Assembly (NCBI GenBank): GCA_902779055.1 | Contig: CACZAD010000001.1 | Span: 48,282-112,281, forward strand | Origin: Fibrobacter succinogenes | Lineage (GTDB): Bacteria > Fibrobacterota > Fibrobacteria > Fibrobacterales > Fibrobacteraceae | Direction of reading: 5' to 3' | DNA length: 64,000 bases | Shown: piece after piece, positions 35,714-44,015 of the stretch | Position numbering within the stretch: position 1 is the stretch's first letter | Layout of the letters: each line of letters starts with the position of its first letter | Translations under genes and position numbers: made by a program | Notes under the pieces: generated by a model | Database searches by the model: none | What the model saw: the letters and a program-made list of their open reading frames with translations, nothing else | Told to the model about the DNA's origin: nothing

Positions 35714-36346
35714 ATGGCTAAGGTCAAGTTAACAAAAAACGCCCTCAAGGCGGAACGTGACGCATTGAAGCGCTATCAGCGCTATCTGCCGACGTTGCTT
35801 CTGAAAAAGCAGCAGCTGCAGATGGAAATGCGTACGCTCCAGGAGAAGGTGATGGCGAAGCGCGACGAGGAGGACAAGCTCCGTAAGAGCATGGCCTCTT
35901 GGATTCCGCTTTTTGCCGAACCGATTGAGTGGAAAAAGTATCTCTCTGTAAAGAGTGTCGAACAGGGCGAAGGCAACATTGCGGGTGTCCGTATTCCGAC
36001 GTTTAGCGGCGTCGAATTCAATGTGAACATTCCGGACTTCTTTACGACTCCGGTATGGCTCGACGACGGTATCCGCAGTTTGCAGGGCCTTATCTCGTTG
36101 CGCTTGGAACGCCGCGTGCTCGAAAGACAGTACGAGCTTTTGTCTCAGGAACTGCGCACTACGAGCCAGCGCGTGAACCTGTTCGAAAAGGTTAAGATTC
36201 CCGAATCTAAGGATAACATCCGCAAAATCAATATCTTCTTGGGTGACCAGCAGACAAGTGGCGTGGCCCGTAGTAAGCTTGCCAAGGGCAAGGCTACGGC
36301 TAAGGCTCTTGCGCTCGATGCCCAGAGTAAGGAGGTTGCCGCATGA
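35714..36346 (+). CDS. atpD: V/A-type ATPase subunit D
   Basis: The 210-residue protein is the central rotor shaft. Long N- and C-terminal helices (LTKNALKAERDALKRYQRYLP and RRVLERQYELLSQELRTTSQRVNLFEKVKIP) form the antiparallel coiled coil. It starts directly after the subunit B stop and overlaps subunit I by 4 bp (ATGA). Confidence 0.9.
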   Translation: MAKVKLTKNALKAERDALKRYQRYLPTLLLKKQQLQMEMRTLQEKVMAKRDEEDKLRKSMASWIPLFAEPIEWKKYLSVKSVEQGEGNIAGVRIPTFSGVEFNVNIPDFFTTPVWLDDGIRSLQGLISLRLERRVLERQYELLSQELRTTSQRVNLFEKVKIPESKDNIRKINIFLGDQQTSGVARSKLAKGKATAKALALDAQSKEVAA

Positions 36347-38274
36347 TTACTCCTATGAAGAAGGTAACCATTCTTACGCTTGCAAGCCACAAGGAAGAAA
36401 CCTTGAAGGCTCTCCGTGAAATGGAAATTATCCATTTGACGCCGTTGCAGGCTGCCGTTGGCGCATCCGTCAATGGTGCTAAGGGTGCCGTTGCCCGTGT
36501 GCAGAAGGCTATGGAAGTTGTCCCGGACAAGCTCCGCAAGGGTGTTACCCCTGCCGAAAAGGTTGAAAATCCGGTGACGCTCGTCGAAGAAATCCAGACG
36601 CTTCTGACGGACAAGAAGAATGCCGAAGTCAAGCTGGATCAGGCTCAGGAAGAGCTTGATAAGCTCGGCGCGTTTGGCAACCTCGACCCGAGAACGGTCA
36701 AGGAACTTGCCGATAAGGGCATTTTTGTGCGCCTTTATCTTGTCGATACTTCGAAGGACGCCTTTGATGTCGAAGACAAGAGTGCCTACAAGCATGTGTT
36801 TAAAAAGGACGAAAATGGTGCCTATGTGGCTGTCATCAACAAGGGCGAAGCCCCTGCCAAGGTGACGGGCGCATTTACTGAAATCACGATGCCTCGCAAG
36901 TCTCTCGAAGAATATCGACTGATTGCCGAGGAATCGAAGACGACGATTACTGTTGTCGAGGAACGCTTTGCTCAGCTAGCTTCTGTGAAGGACGAACTGG
37001 AAACGCGACTCCTCGAAGTGACGGACCGTTACAACCTCGTCGAAGCTTCTGCTAGCATGCTCCAGAACAAGGAAATTGCAGCACTCCAGGGATTCTGCCC
37101 CGAACCTCGCATTGCCGAAATCAATGCGGCCGCCAAGGCTAACGGCTGGGGGATCCGCGTCGAAGATCCGTCCGAAGAGGACAACATCCCGACGCTCCTT
37201 GGGTACAACAAGCTTTCGCGCCCGATGAAGTGCCTGTACGACATTATCGGTATTTCGCCGGGTTACAACGAAGTTGACGTGAGCTCCGTGTTCCTCTGCT
37301 TCTTTAGCATCTTCTTTGCAATGATCGTGGGCGACACGGCTTATGGCCTGTTGTTCCTGTGCCTTGCCCTCTTTGCAAGATCCAAGATGCCCAAAGCAAG
37401 TAGCGCCGGATTCCACTTTGTCTACTTGATGAGTGCAGCGACTATCGTGTGGGGCGTCATCAACGCAAGCTTCCTCGGGCTTACCCCGGAACTTGCTGGA
37501 TGGAGCTACTACCTCGATATTGCGAACTACAACTTTATCCCGGAAGGTGTCCGTAATGTGCTCTACTGGATTCGCAGCAGCGCTCCGACGGATCCGACCC
37601 GCTTCGAAGCTTACAAGCAGTTCTGCGAGACGTTCACGTTCTTGCCGGCTAGCTTTGTGCCGAAGGCGGTTGGTGCTTCCCAGATGCAGCACATCCAGTT
37701 GTTCTGCTTCTGCATCGCCGTGGTTCACTTGAGCATTGCTCATGCATGGAACATTGTCGTGCGTTTCAAGCGCAAGTCCTCGACCTTCATGGCTCAGGTG
37801 GGCTGGCTCATTGGCGCTTGGGTGATGTTCTTCCTTGCATGCAACATGGTGCTTGGAATCGACATGCCGAAGTTCGTCATCCCGATGTTCATCGTGGAAG
37901 TCGTGCTTCTCGTGCTCTTTACGGTGCCGCCTAGCCGCCTCAAGCAGGACTTCATCAGCATCCCGATGCTCGTGCTCGATATTGTGAACAGCTTTACCGA
38001 CGTTATCAGCTATATCCGTCTCTTTGCAGTGGGTATGTCTGGTGCAGCAATCGCCGAAGCGTTCAATGGTATGCTATCGCCGCTCTTCGGCTCTGCCGTG
38101 GGCATTGCAGGTGCTGCCATCATATTGCTGTTCGTACATGGCTTGAACATTGCGCTCGCCGTGATGGGTGTCGCTGTGCATGCCGTACGTCTTAACACAC
38201 TCGAATTTTCAAATGGACTTGGCCTTGAATGGAGCGGATTCGCGTTCAGCCCCTTCGCCAAGCAAAAAAATTAA
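36343..38274 (+). CDS. atpI: V/A-type ATPase membrane subunit I (a)
   Basis: The 643-residue stator subunit has a soluble N-terminal half (residues 1 to about 310, with coiled coils) and a C-terminal half of seven or eight membrane helices. The helix SFTDVISYIRLFAVGMSGAAIAEAFN holds the essential Arg (YIRLFAVGM) that faces the rotor ring, and HGLNIALAVMGVAVHAVRLNTLEF is the conserved end. It overlaps the stop of subunit D by 4 bp. Confidence 0.93.
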   Translation: MITPMKKVTILTLASHKEETLKALREMEIIHLTPLQAAVGASVNGAKGAVARVQKAMEVVPDKLRKGVTPAEKVENPVTLVEEIQTLLTDKKNAEVKLDQAQEELDKLGAFGNLDPRTVKELADKGIFVRLYLVDTSKDAFDVEDKSAYKHVFKKDENGAYVAVINKGEAPAKVTGAFTEITMPRKSLEEYRLIAEESKTTITVVEERFAQLASVKDELETRLLEVTDRYNLVEASASMLQNKEIAALQGFCPEPRIAEINAAAKANGWGIRVEDPSEEDNIPTLLGYNKLSRPMKCLYDIIGISPGYNEVDVSSVFLCFFSIFFAMIVGDTAYGLLFLCLALFARSKMPKASSAGFHFVYLMSAATIVWGVINASFLGLTPELAGWSYYLDIANYNFIPEGVRNVLYWIRSSAPTDPTRFEAYKQFCETFTFLPASFVPKAVGASQMQHIQLFCFCIAVVHLSIAHAWNIVVRFKRKSSTFMAQVGWLIGAWVMFFLACNMVLGIDMPKFVIPMFIVEVVLLVLFTVPPSRLKQDFISIPMLVLDIVNSFTDVISYIRLFAVGMSGAAIAEAFNGMLSPLFGSAVGIAGAAIILLFVHGLNIALAVMGVAVHAVRLNTLEFSNGLGLEWSGFAFSPFAKQKN

Positions 38275-38313
38275 ACCAAGGGATAAATCCCGCTACTTAA
38301 TGAGGATAATATA

Positions 38314-38769
38314 ATGGAACCGAATACAATGGTGACTCTCGCTAAAATGGGTGCTGCAGCTGCGCTTGGCATTGCGGCTATGGGCTCTGCCCTTGGTTGC
38401 GGAACGGCTGGTATGTCTGCTATCACGATGTGGAAGAAGGCTTATGCCCAGGGCAAGTCTGCTCTCTTTACGCTCCTCGTGTTCGTCGGTGCCCCGATTT
38501 CCCAGACGATTTACGGCATGCTTTTGATGAACTTCATCTTGAGCAAGGCTGCTGAACAGGGCTTTACCAACTGGGGCGGCTGCCTCGGTGCTGGTATCTT
38601 TGGTGGTCTCGGCATGATGGCTTCTGCCTGGTATCAGGGCAAGTCTTCTGCAGTGGCTTGCGATGCTCTCGGTGAAACCGGCAAGGGCATGGTGAACTAC
38701 CTCATGGTGCTCGGTATCGTCGAAACCGTCGCTTTGTTCGTGCTTGTGTTCTCCATGATGGTGCTTTAA
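38314..38769 (+). CDS. atpK: V/A-type ATPase rotor subunit K, copy 1
   Basis: The 151-residue proteolipid has four helices in two hairpins. The ion-binding Glu is in GIVETVALFV (helix 4). In helix 2 the sequence APISQTIYG aligns with the LPGTQGLYG of the Na+-ATPase NtpK, keeping Ser and Gln at the Na+ ligands, and SAWYQGK keeps the Gln ligand of helix 3. This set fits a Na+-coordinating site. It has a paralogue 19 bp downstream. GAGGATAAT precedes the ATG. Confidence 0.92.
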   Translation: MEPNTMVTLAKMGAAAALGIAAMGSALGCGTAGMSAITMWKKAYAQGKSALFTLLVFVGAPISQTIYGMLLMNFILSKAAEQGFTNWGGCLGAGIFGGLGMMASAWYQGKSSAVACDALGETGKGMVNYLMVLGIVETVALFVLVFSMMVL

Positions 38770-38787
38770 TCGAAAGAGGTTGCACTT

Positions 38788-39243
38788 ATGGATAATGCAC
38801 AGCTTTTAACGCTCGCAAAACTCGGTGCGGTGGCGGCCTTGGGCCTTGCCGCGGTGGGTTCTGCGCTGGGCTGCGGGTCTGCCGGTATGGCGGCCATTGG
38901 AGCCTGGAAAAAGGCGTATCTCAAAGGAAAGAACGCTCTGTTCACATTGCTCATCTTTGTGGGCGCTCCGATTGCACAGACAATTTACGGCATGCTCCTG
39001 ATGATGTACATCTTGAACAAGTCTCAGGCTAATCCGGGTAACTGGGCTGCTTACCTTGGCGTAGGCATTTTCGGTGGCCTTGGCATGCTTGCTTCTGCAT
39101 GGTACGTGGGTAAGTCCGCTGCTGACGCTTGCAACGCTCTTGGCGAAACGGGCAAGGGTCTCGTGAACTACCTCATGGTGCTCGGTGTCGGCGAAACGGT
39201 CGCGCTGTTCGTCATGGTGTTCTCGATGATGCTCGTGTCGTAG
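38788..39243 (+). CDS. V/A-type ATPase rotor subunit K, copy 2
   Basis: This is a tandem duplicate of the K subunit with the same 151-residue length and the ion-binding Glu kept in GVGETVALFV. Two positions that match Na+ ligands in NtpK differ from copy 1: APIAQTIYG has Ala for Ser/Thr and SAWYVGK has Val for Gln. The ring could therefore be mixed or the two forms used in different conditions. AAAGAGG lies ahead of the ATG. Confidence 0.92.
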   Translation: MDNAQLLTLAKLGAVAALGLAAVGSALGCGSAGMAAIGAWKKAYLKGKNALFTLLIFVGAPIAQTIYGMLLMMYILNKSQANPGNWAAYLGVGIFGGLGMLASAWYVGKSAADACNALGETGKGLVNYLMVLGVGETVALFVMVFSMMLVS

Positions 39244-39338
39244 CGGAGCTACGACAGTAGGCTGTAGGAAGTAGACAGTAGGCAGGATTGTCGTTGCAAA
39301 CGGTGCAAGCGCCTGTCCTGTCATACTCTGCGATACGG

Positions 39339-39412
39339 TGTCACCCCGGACTTGTTTCGGGGTCACCTTTTTTTGTATTGTCACCCCGGACTTGTTTCGG
39401 GGTCGCCTTTTT
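39339..39412 (+). repeat. Two tandem palindromic repeats, also acting as terminators
   Basis: GTCACCCCGGACTTGTTTCG then GGGTCACCTTTTTTT (39339-39373) and the same again with GGGTCGCCTTTTTTTT (39377-39414) follow the ATPase operon. Each CCCCGG/CGGGG hairpin ends in a T run, so they should stop transcription. Confidence 0.8.
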
Positions 39413-39436
39413 TTTCTAGATTGTGTTTATAAAAAA

Positions 39437-40027
39437 ATGAAGCATTTTCTCGCCATCCTTTTGCTTGCGTCTGTTGCATTTGCCGAACCGTTTTCGCATG
39501 ACGGTGTGTTTGCAAATGCTGCGGCTGGGCTTGGGTACGCTTCGTTCGAAAATGCGGATGGTTGGGAATCCTTGACGGCCGATGGCTTTGGCGTTAAACT
39601 CAACGGCAAATTCGGCTATTTTGCAGTCCGGAATCTTGCATTGCACGGCAACTTGGGGTATGTGATGTACTCCAATTTCCGTGAAGCCCAGTTGGGCGTT
39701 TCTACCCAAGTCGACCACGACTTTTACGTGGTGAGTTCTGTTTATTTGGGGGCCGGCATTACTTACTATATTCCTGAATTCTACAATACGTTTGTGGGCG
39801 GATCGCTTGGATTTACGGGGTATAGGCTCAATTCCCGCAAGTTGTACGGAAACACGGGCCTCAAGGCGTTCAGCTTTAATTTCGATGCGGGCAAGGAATG
39901 GTGGGTCAGCGAAAACGTCGCTTTGGGCGTTTCTCTTGCGTTTGATTCCGGTGAATACTGGTCCGATGACGATGGTGTTTTCCGTTCATCGTCCATTATG
40001 CTGATGCTCTCTGTTTCGCTTCATTAA
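39437..40027 (+). CDS. Small outer-membrane beta-barrel protein
   Basis: The 196-residue protein has a signal peptide (MKHFLAILLLASVAFA, cleaved before EPF) and then amphipathic strands of an eight-stranded barrel such as GLGYASFENAD and LHGNLGYVMY, ending LMLSVSLH. The start at 39437 was chosen for the signal peptide; the frame is open 33 codons upstream through the palindromic repeat. Its stop overlaps by 4 bp the stop of the convergent phosphatase gene. Confidence 0.7.
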   Translation: MKHFLAILLLASVAFAEPFSHDGVFANAAAGLGYASFENADGWESLTADGFGVKLNGKFGYFAVRNLALHGNLGYVMYSNFREAQLGVSTQVDHDFYVVSSVYLGAGITYYIPEFYNTFVGGSLGFTGYRLNSRKLYGNTGLKAFSFNFDAGKEWWVSENVALGVSLAFDSGEYWSDDDGVFRSSSIMLMLSVSLH

Positions 40028-41778
40028 GCTTTTTGCGCCGAATCTGTTTCGGGCTCTTTTATTTCGAACGAAACCATCGTGATGTCGTCGAACTGCGGGG
40101 CTTTTCCGGTAAATTCCTTCACGGCCATACGAACCTTTCTGCAACGTGCGTGGACGGAATCGTTCTTTGATTCGTTCAGCACTTTCAACAAGCGATCCAT
40201 TCCGAATTCTTCGTTCTTTTCGTTAATCGCTTCGGGAATGCCGTCGGTGTACGTGAAAATGGAATCGCCCGGTTTAAGGTCGACTTCGAATTCCTTGAAC
40301 TTGTAGCCTTCCATTCCGGCAAGTACGAATCCGCTCTTGATATCGACGACCTTGAAGTCTCCGCCCTTGTGCCTGATGATCGGCTTTTCGTGCCCTGCGT
40401 TGGCGTAAACGAGGTGCCCTGTCTTGATATTCAGCACGCCACAAAGGCAGGTGACGAACATATCGTGGATGTTGTGTTCGGCAAGCTCGTCGTTCGCCCG
40501 GTTCAGCGCTTCGGCAGGGGAGAGTCCGTGCTGGAGGTTGTGCTTTAAGACGATTTTCGAGACCATCATGAAGAGGGCTGCCGGGACTCCCTTCCCGGAA
40601 ACGTCCGCAATGAGGAGCGCGATGTGGTCATCGTCAATGAAAAAGTTGTCGTAGAAGTCGCCGCCGACTTCGAGGGCGGGGTGCATCATCGCATAGTTGT
40701 CCAGGCCTTCGACTTTGAGAGGATTCGAGAGCGATGCGCGCTGGATTGTCGTTGCAATGGAAAGTTCGGTGTGGACCTTCTGTTCCTTGGCAGTCGCTTC
40801 CGTCAGGTTCTTCACGTAGTCGTCGAGTTCCGTGGCCATTTCCTGGTAAGAACGCGCGAGCTTTCCGATTTCAGACGTGAAGTAAACGTACTTTTGGCAC
40901 TTCTGCAAAATATTGTGGATCTTTATATAAACGTCGGTGTTCTGCCCGATGGTCTTTGCAATCTGGCTCATGTTCTCGATGGGCTTTGTGACGGTTCTTT
41001 CCATATAGTAGAGGAATCCTAGCGAAACCCAGATGCCGATGTTCAAAAGCCCGCCGATAAGGAAATAGACGTAACTCCAGAGGTAAAGGTTGCTTTCGCC
41101 GTACTTGATGGCGATGCTCGGATAACTGGCCGTTCCGATGGCAATCGAGATGACGATACTAGAAACGAGGAAGAATAGAATGAATTTTTCGTTGAGCGAA
41201 AAGGAAAAAATGAAATTGATTTTCTTTTTGGCCAGCTTGCGCTGCTTGCGTTGGTAAAGGAGCGATGCGCAGATGAGGTAAGGAATCCCGATCACCACCA
41301 TTGTGATGAACTGGTTAAAGAATATGTTGGCCGACAGCATCGAAAAATAACTCTCGTTGAACTGGAGCTTGATGACGCTTACGACCATGAATGCTGTAGC
41401 CGCGGAGTCCAGAATGACAATGATCATGTACTGGACAATCTTGTAAATCTTGTCGAGCTTGTATTTGTTCTTGTCTTTTTTGCGTAGTTTGTTCCAAATG
41501 ACCGCCGGCACGTATCCGTAAATAATCTGGACAAAAAATCCCGGAATAAAGATGATCGGTTCGTAGCCGGACATAATGTCGGCGATGAGGTTGGCTACGG
41601 CACAGCCAAAGACTCCCCAGAAACCAAAAGAAATACCGAACAACAAGGGGAGGGCGGCTACGATACGGACTTCAGTCGTGTCGGAAATCTTGAACAGCTC
41701 TCGACAGGGAACTTCAAAAACAAAGAAAATAAGCCCGCACAAGAACGCAATGAGTGCGTATTTATAAATATTTTTCAT
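40024..41778 (-). CDS. Membrane-bound RsbU/SpoIIE-type PP2C phosphatase
   Basis: The 584-residue protein has five or six N-terminal membrane helices (residues 1-170), a further helix pair (about 205-270), a HAMP-like linker (about 270-330), and a SpoIIE/PP2C-like phosphatase domain (about 350-570). The domain shows metal ligands in VGGDFYDNFFIDDDH and IADVSGKGVPAALFM, and the C-terminal YTDGIPEAINEKNEEFG. Such enzymes dephosphorylate anti-anti-sigma factors. No STAS or anti-sigma gene is next to it. The signal sensed by the membrane part is unknown. Confidence 0.82.
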   Translation of the reverse strand: MKNIYKYALIAFLCGLIFFVFEVPCRELFKISDTTEVRIVAALPLLFGISFGFWGVFGCAVANLIADIMSGYEPIIFIPGFFVQIIYGYVPAVIWNKLRKKDKNKYKLDKIYKIVQYMIIVILDSAATAFMVVSVIKLQFNESYFSMLSANIFFNQFITMVVIGIPYLICASLLYQRKQRKLAKKKINFIFSFSLNEKFILFFLVSSIVISIAIGTASYPSIAIKYGESNLYLWSYVYFLIGGLLNIGIWVSLGFLYYMERTVTKPIENMSQIAKTIGQNTDVYIKIHNILQKCQKYVYFTSEIGKLARSYQEMATELDDYVKNLTEATAKEQKVHTELSIATTIQRASLSNPLKVEGLDNYAMMHPALEVGGDFYDNFFIDDDHIALLIADVSGKGVPAALFMMVSKIVLKHNLQHGLSPAEALNRANDELAEHNIHDMFVTCLCGVLNIKTGHLVYANAGHEKPIIRHKGGDFKVVDIKSGFVLAGMEGYKFKEFEVDLKPGDSIFTYTDGIPEAINEKNEEFGMDRLLKVLNESKNDSVHARCRKVRMAVKEFTGKAPQFDDITMVSFEIKEPETDSAQKA

Positions 41779-41838
41779 AGAACTCCTTCTTCGATTTTAA
41801 TATAATCTTTTTTTTATTCTTTTTTCTAATTTTAAAAC

Positions 41839-42936
41839 ATGGTTACTCTAGCTCTATCTCATTTTGAAAAAAGTTTTCCGGCGAATCTTCGTGGAAAACG
41901 TCTTGGTGCGGTTCTCCACCCGGCTTCTGTCTGTGCCGACCTCCATTATACGCTTGACCTTTTGAAGGAATATGACGGCAAGCTCTTCAAGCTTTCGGCT
42001 TTGTTTGGCCCGCAGCACGGCATCAAGGGACATACACAAGACAACATGATTGAATGGGAAGGCTACGAGGATCCGGAGCTGCATATTCCGGTTTATAGCC
42101 TTTATGGTGAACATCGCGAACCGACGGCAGAAATGCTTTCGCACGTGGATGCGTTGTTGGTCGACTTGCAGGATGTCGGCGCTCGCTATTACACGTTCAT
42201 CTGGACGCTTTTCCTCTGCATGAAGGCTTGTGAGAAGGTTGGAATCCCGGTAGTTGTTGTGGATCGTCCGAATCCGATCAACTGCGTGGACGAAGAAGGT
42301 CCGGTGCTTGACCTCAATTACACGAGCTTTGTTGGCTTACACAGCATCCGTACCCGCCATGCAAAGACGATTGGCGAACTTGCCGAACAGTTCAAGGCCG
42401 AACGTTTTCCGAAGTGCGAACTTTACGTGATGCACATGGACGGTTATGATAAAAAGATGTGGTTCGACGAAACGGGACTCCCGTGGATTTTGCCGAGCCC
42501 GAATATGCCCACTCTCGATACCGCAATTGTTTATCCGGGAATGTGCTTGTTTGAAGCGACCAACGTGAGCGAAGGTCGTGGCACGACGCGTCCGTTTGAA
42601 ATTTTTGGTGCGCCCTTTATCGATGCCGTGAAGCTTTGCAAGTACATGAACGGACTCAAGCTCCCGGGCGTGTATTTCCGCGAAAACTACTTCCAGCCGA
42701 CGTTCCACAAGGGCGCTGGGCAGATTTGTGGCGGTGCGCAAATTCACGTGACCGACCGCAACTCGTTCCGCAGTTTTGAGATGGCGGTGAAGCTGTTGCA
42801 GTATATCTTCAACGAATACCCGAAGGACTTTGCGTGGAAGCTGCCTCCGTACGAGTACGAGTTCCACAAGCTGCCGATTGATATTTTGCTTGGTAACGGA
42901 ACGTTCCGCAAGGAATTTATCGAGTCGAGTATTTAA
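41839..42936 (+). CDS. namZ: NamZ-like exo-muramidase (DUF1343)
   Basis: The 365-residue protein matches the DUF1343/NamZ family, which cleaves N-acetylmuramic acid from the non-reducing end of peptidoglycan fragments. Marks are FGPQHGIKGHTQ, VDALLVDLQDVGARYYTFIWTL, VVVVDRPNPIN and SEGRGTTRPFEIFGAPF. No signal peptide is evident at this start, so it may act in the cytoplasm or lack its leader. Its stop overlaps the start of the YejE-like permease (TAATG), so it is in one operon with an ABC uptake system. Peptidoglycan recycling is the likely role. Confidence 0.85.
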   Translation: MVTLALSHFEKSFPANLRGKRLGAVLHPASVCADLHYTLDLLKEYDGKLFKLSALFGPQHGIKGHTQDNMIEWEGYEDPELHIPVYSLYGEHREPTAEMLSHVDALLVDLQDVGARYYTFIWTLFLCMKACEKVGIPVVVVDRPNPINCVDEEGPVLDLNYTSFVGLHSIRTRHAKTIGELAEQFKAERFPKCELYVMHMDGYDKKMWFDETGLPWILPSPNMPTLDTAIVYPGMCLFEATNVSEGRGTTRPFEIFGAPFIDAVKLCKYMNGLKLPGVYFRENYFQPTFHKGAGQICGGAQIHVTDRNSFRSFEMAVKLLQYIFNEYPKDFAWKLPPYEYEFHKLPIDILLGNGTFRKEFIESSI

Positions 42937-44015
42937 TGAAACTTAGACTTTCGACAGAAACTTTGAACCGCCTTAAGCGCTTCCGCAAGAACAAGCGCGC
43001 CTTTTGGTCGCTTGTGATTCTGGTGGTAGCTTACTTGCTTTCGCTCACGAGCCCGTGGACGGTAAATGATGAACCGTTCTATTTGCGTTACAACGGCAAA
43101 AGCTATTTCCCGGCGTTTGCGCGTTACAGCGAAGCGGACTTTGGTGGCGAATACAAGACGGAACAGGATTACGCAAAGCTCTTTGCTGATGTCGCCGAGT
43201 GCAAGCAGGACGAAGAAGACGGATTTCCGCGTGCCGGTGGCTGCCCCGAGATGTGGACGCTCATGCCGCCAGTGCCGCACGATCCGCTGAAGGCGGATTT
43301 GAGCGAGGAGGGAACCCCTCCATTTGCGCCGAGCGCAAAGCACTGGCTTGGAACGGATAGTAATGGACGTGATGTTCTTTCGCGCTTGATACACGGGTTC
43401 CGCATTTGCATCAGCTTTAGCTTGCTCTTGACTGTGCTCGGGACGTTCCTTGGCATTGTCATTGGCGGTATCCAGGGCTATCTCGGAAAGTTCTGGGATA
43501 CGGGCATGCAGCGTATGATCGAAATCTGGTCGTCGCTCCCGATGCTTTACGTGGTGATTCTCATTGGTAGTATTTACGGCCGTAGTTTCTGGCTTTTGAT
43601 TTTGATTATGGCGGCGTTCAACTGGCTTTCGCTCAGCTATTACATGCGTGCGGAATTTTTGAAGCTCCGCAGCATGACTTACGTGATGTCTGCGAAGGTG
43701 CTTGGACTTGGGCATCGCCATATCTTTTTCAAGGAAATATTGCCGAATGCGATGACGCCCGTGGTGACGCTTTTCCCGTTCACGCTTATCGGTGGAATCG
43801 GAAGCCTCACGTCGCTAGACTTCTTGGGCTTTGGACTCCAGCCGCCCACGCCGAGCTGGGGTGAACTGATGAGTCAGGGACTCAACAACCTCTACGCTCC
43901 GTGGATTTCCGTCAGCACGGTTGCCGCGCTGTTTGTGACGCTCCTCCTAACGACGTTTGTTGGCGAAGGCGTGCGAGATGCAATGGATCCAAAATCCGGG
44001 GATAGATATGTCTAA
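42936..44015 (+). CDS. yejE: YejE-like ABC transporter permease
   Basis: The 359-residue permease matches YejE: N-terminal segment LNRLKRFRKNKRAFWSL, a membrane helix, a long periplasmic loop with NGKSYFPAF and ADFGGEYKTE, then LGTDSNGRDVLSRLIHGFRI and five helices. The EAA loop YVMSAKVLGLGHRHIFFKEILPNA contacts the ATPase. YejABEF takes up peptides and muropeptides in proteobacteria. No YejB-type partner permease or binding protein gene is adjacent here. Confidence 0.88.
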   Translation: MKLRLSTETLNRLKRFRKNKRAFWSLVILVVAYLLSLTSPWTVNDEPFYLRYNGKSYFPAFARYSEADFGGEYKTEQDYAKLFADVAECKQDEEDGFPRAGGCPEMWTLMPPVPHDPLKADLSEEGTPPFAPSAKHWLGTDSNGRDVLSRLIHGFRICISFSLLLTVLGTFLGIVIGGIQGYLGKFWDTGMQRMIEIWSSLPMLYVVILIGSIYGRSFWLLILIMAAFNWLSLSYYMRAEFLKLRSMTYVMSAKVLGLGHRHIFFKEILPNAMTPVVTLFPFTLIGGIGSLTSLDFLGFGLQPPTPSWGELMSQGLNNLYAPWISVSTVAALFVTLLLTTFVGEGVRDAMDPKSGDRYV

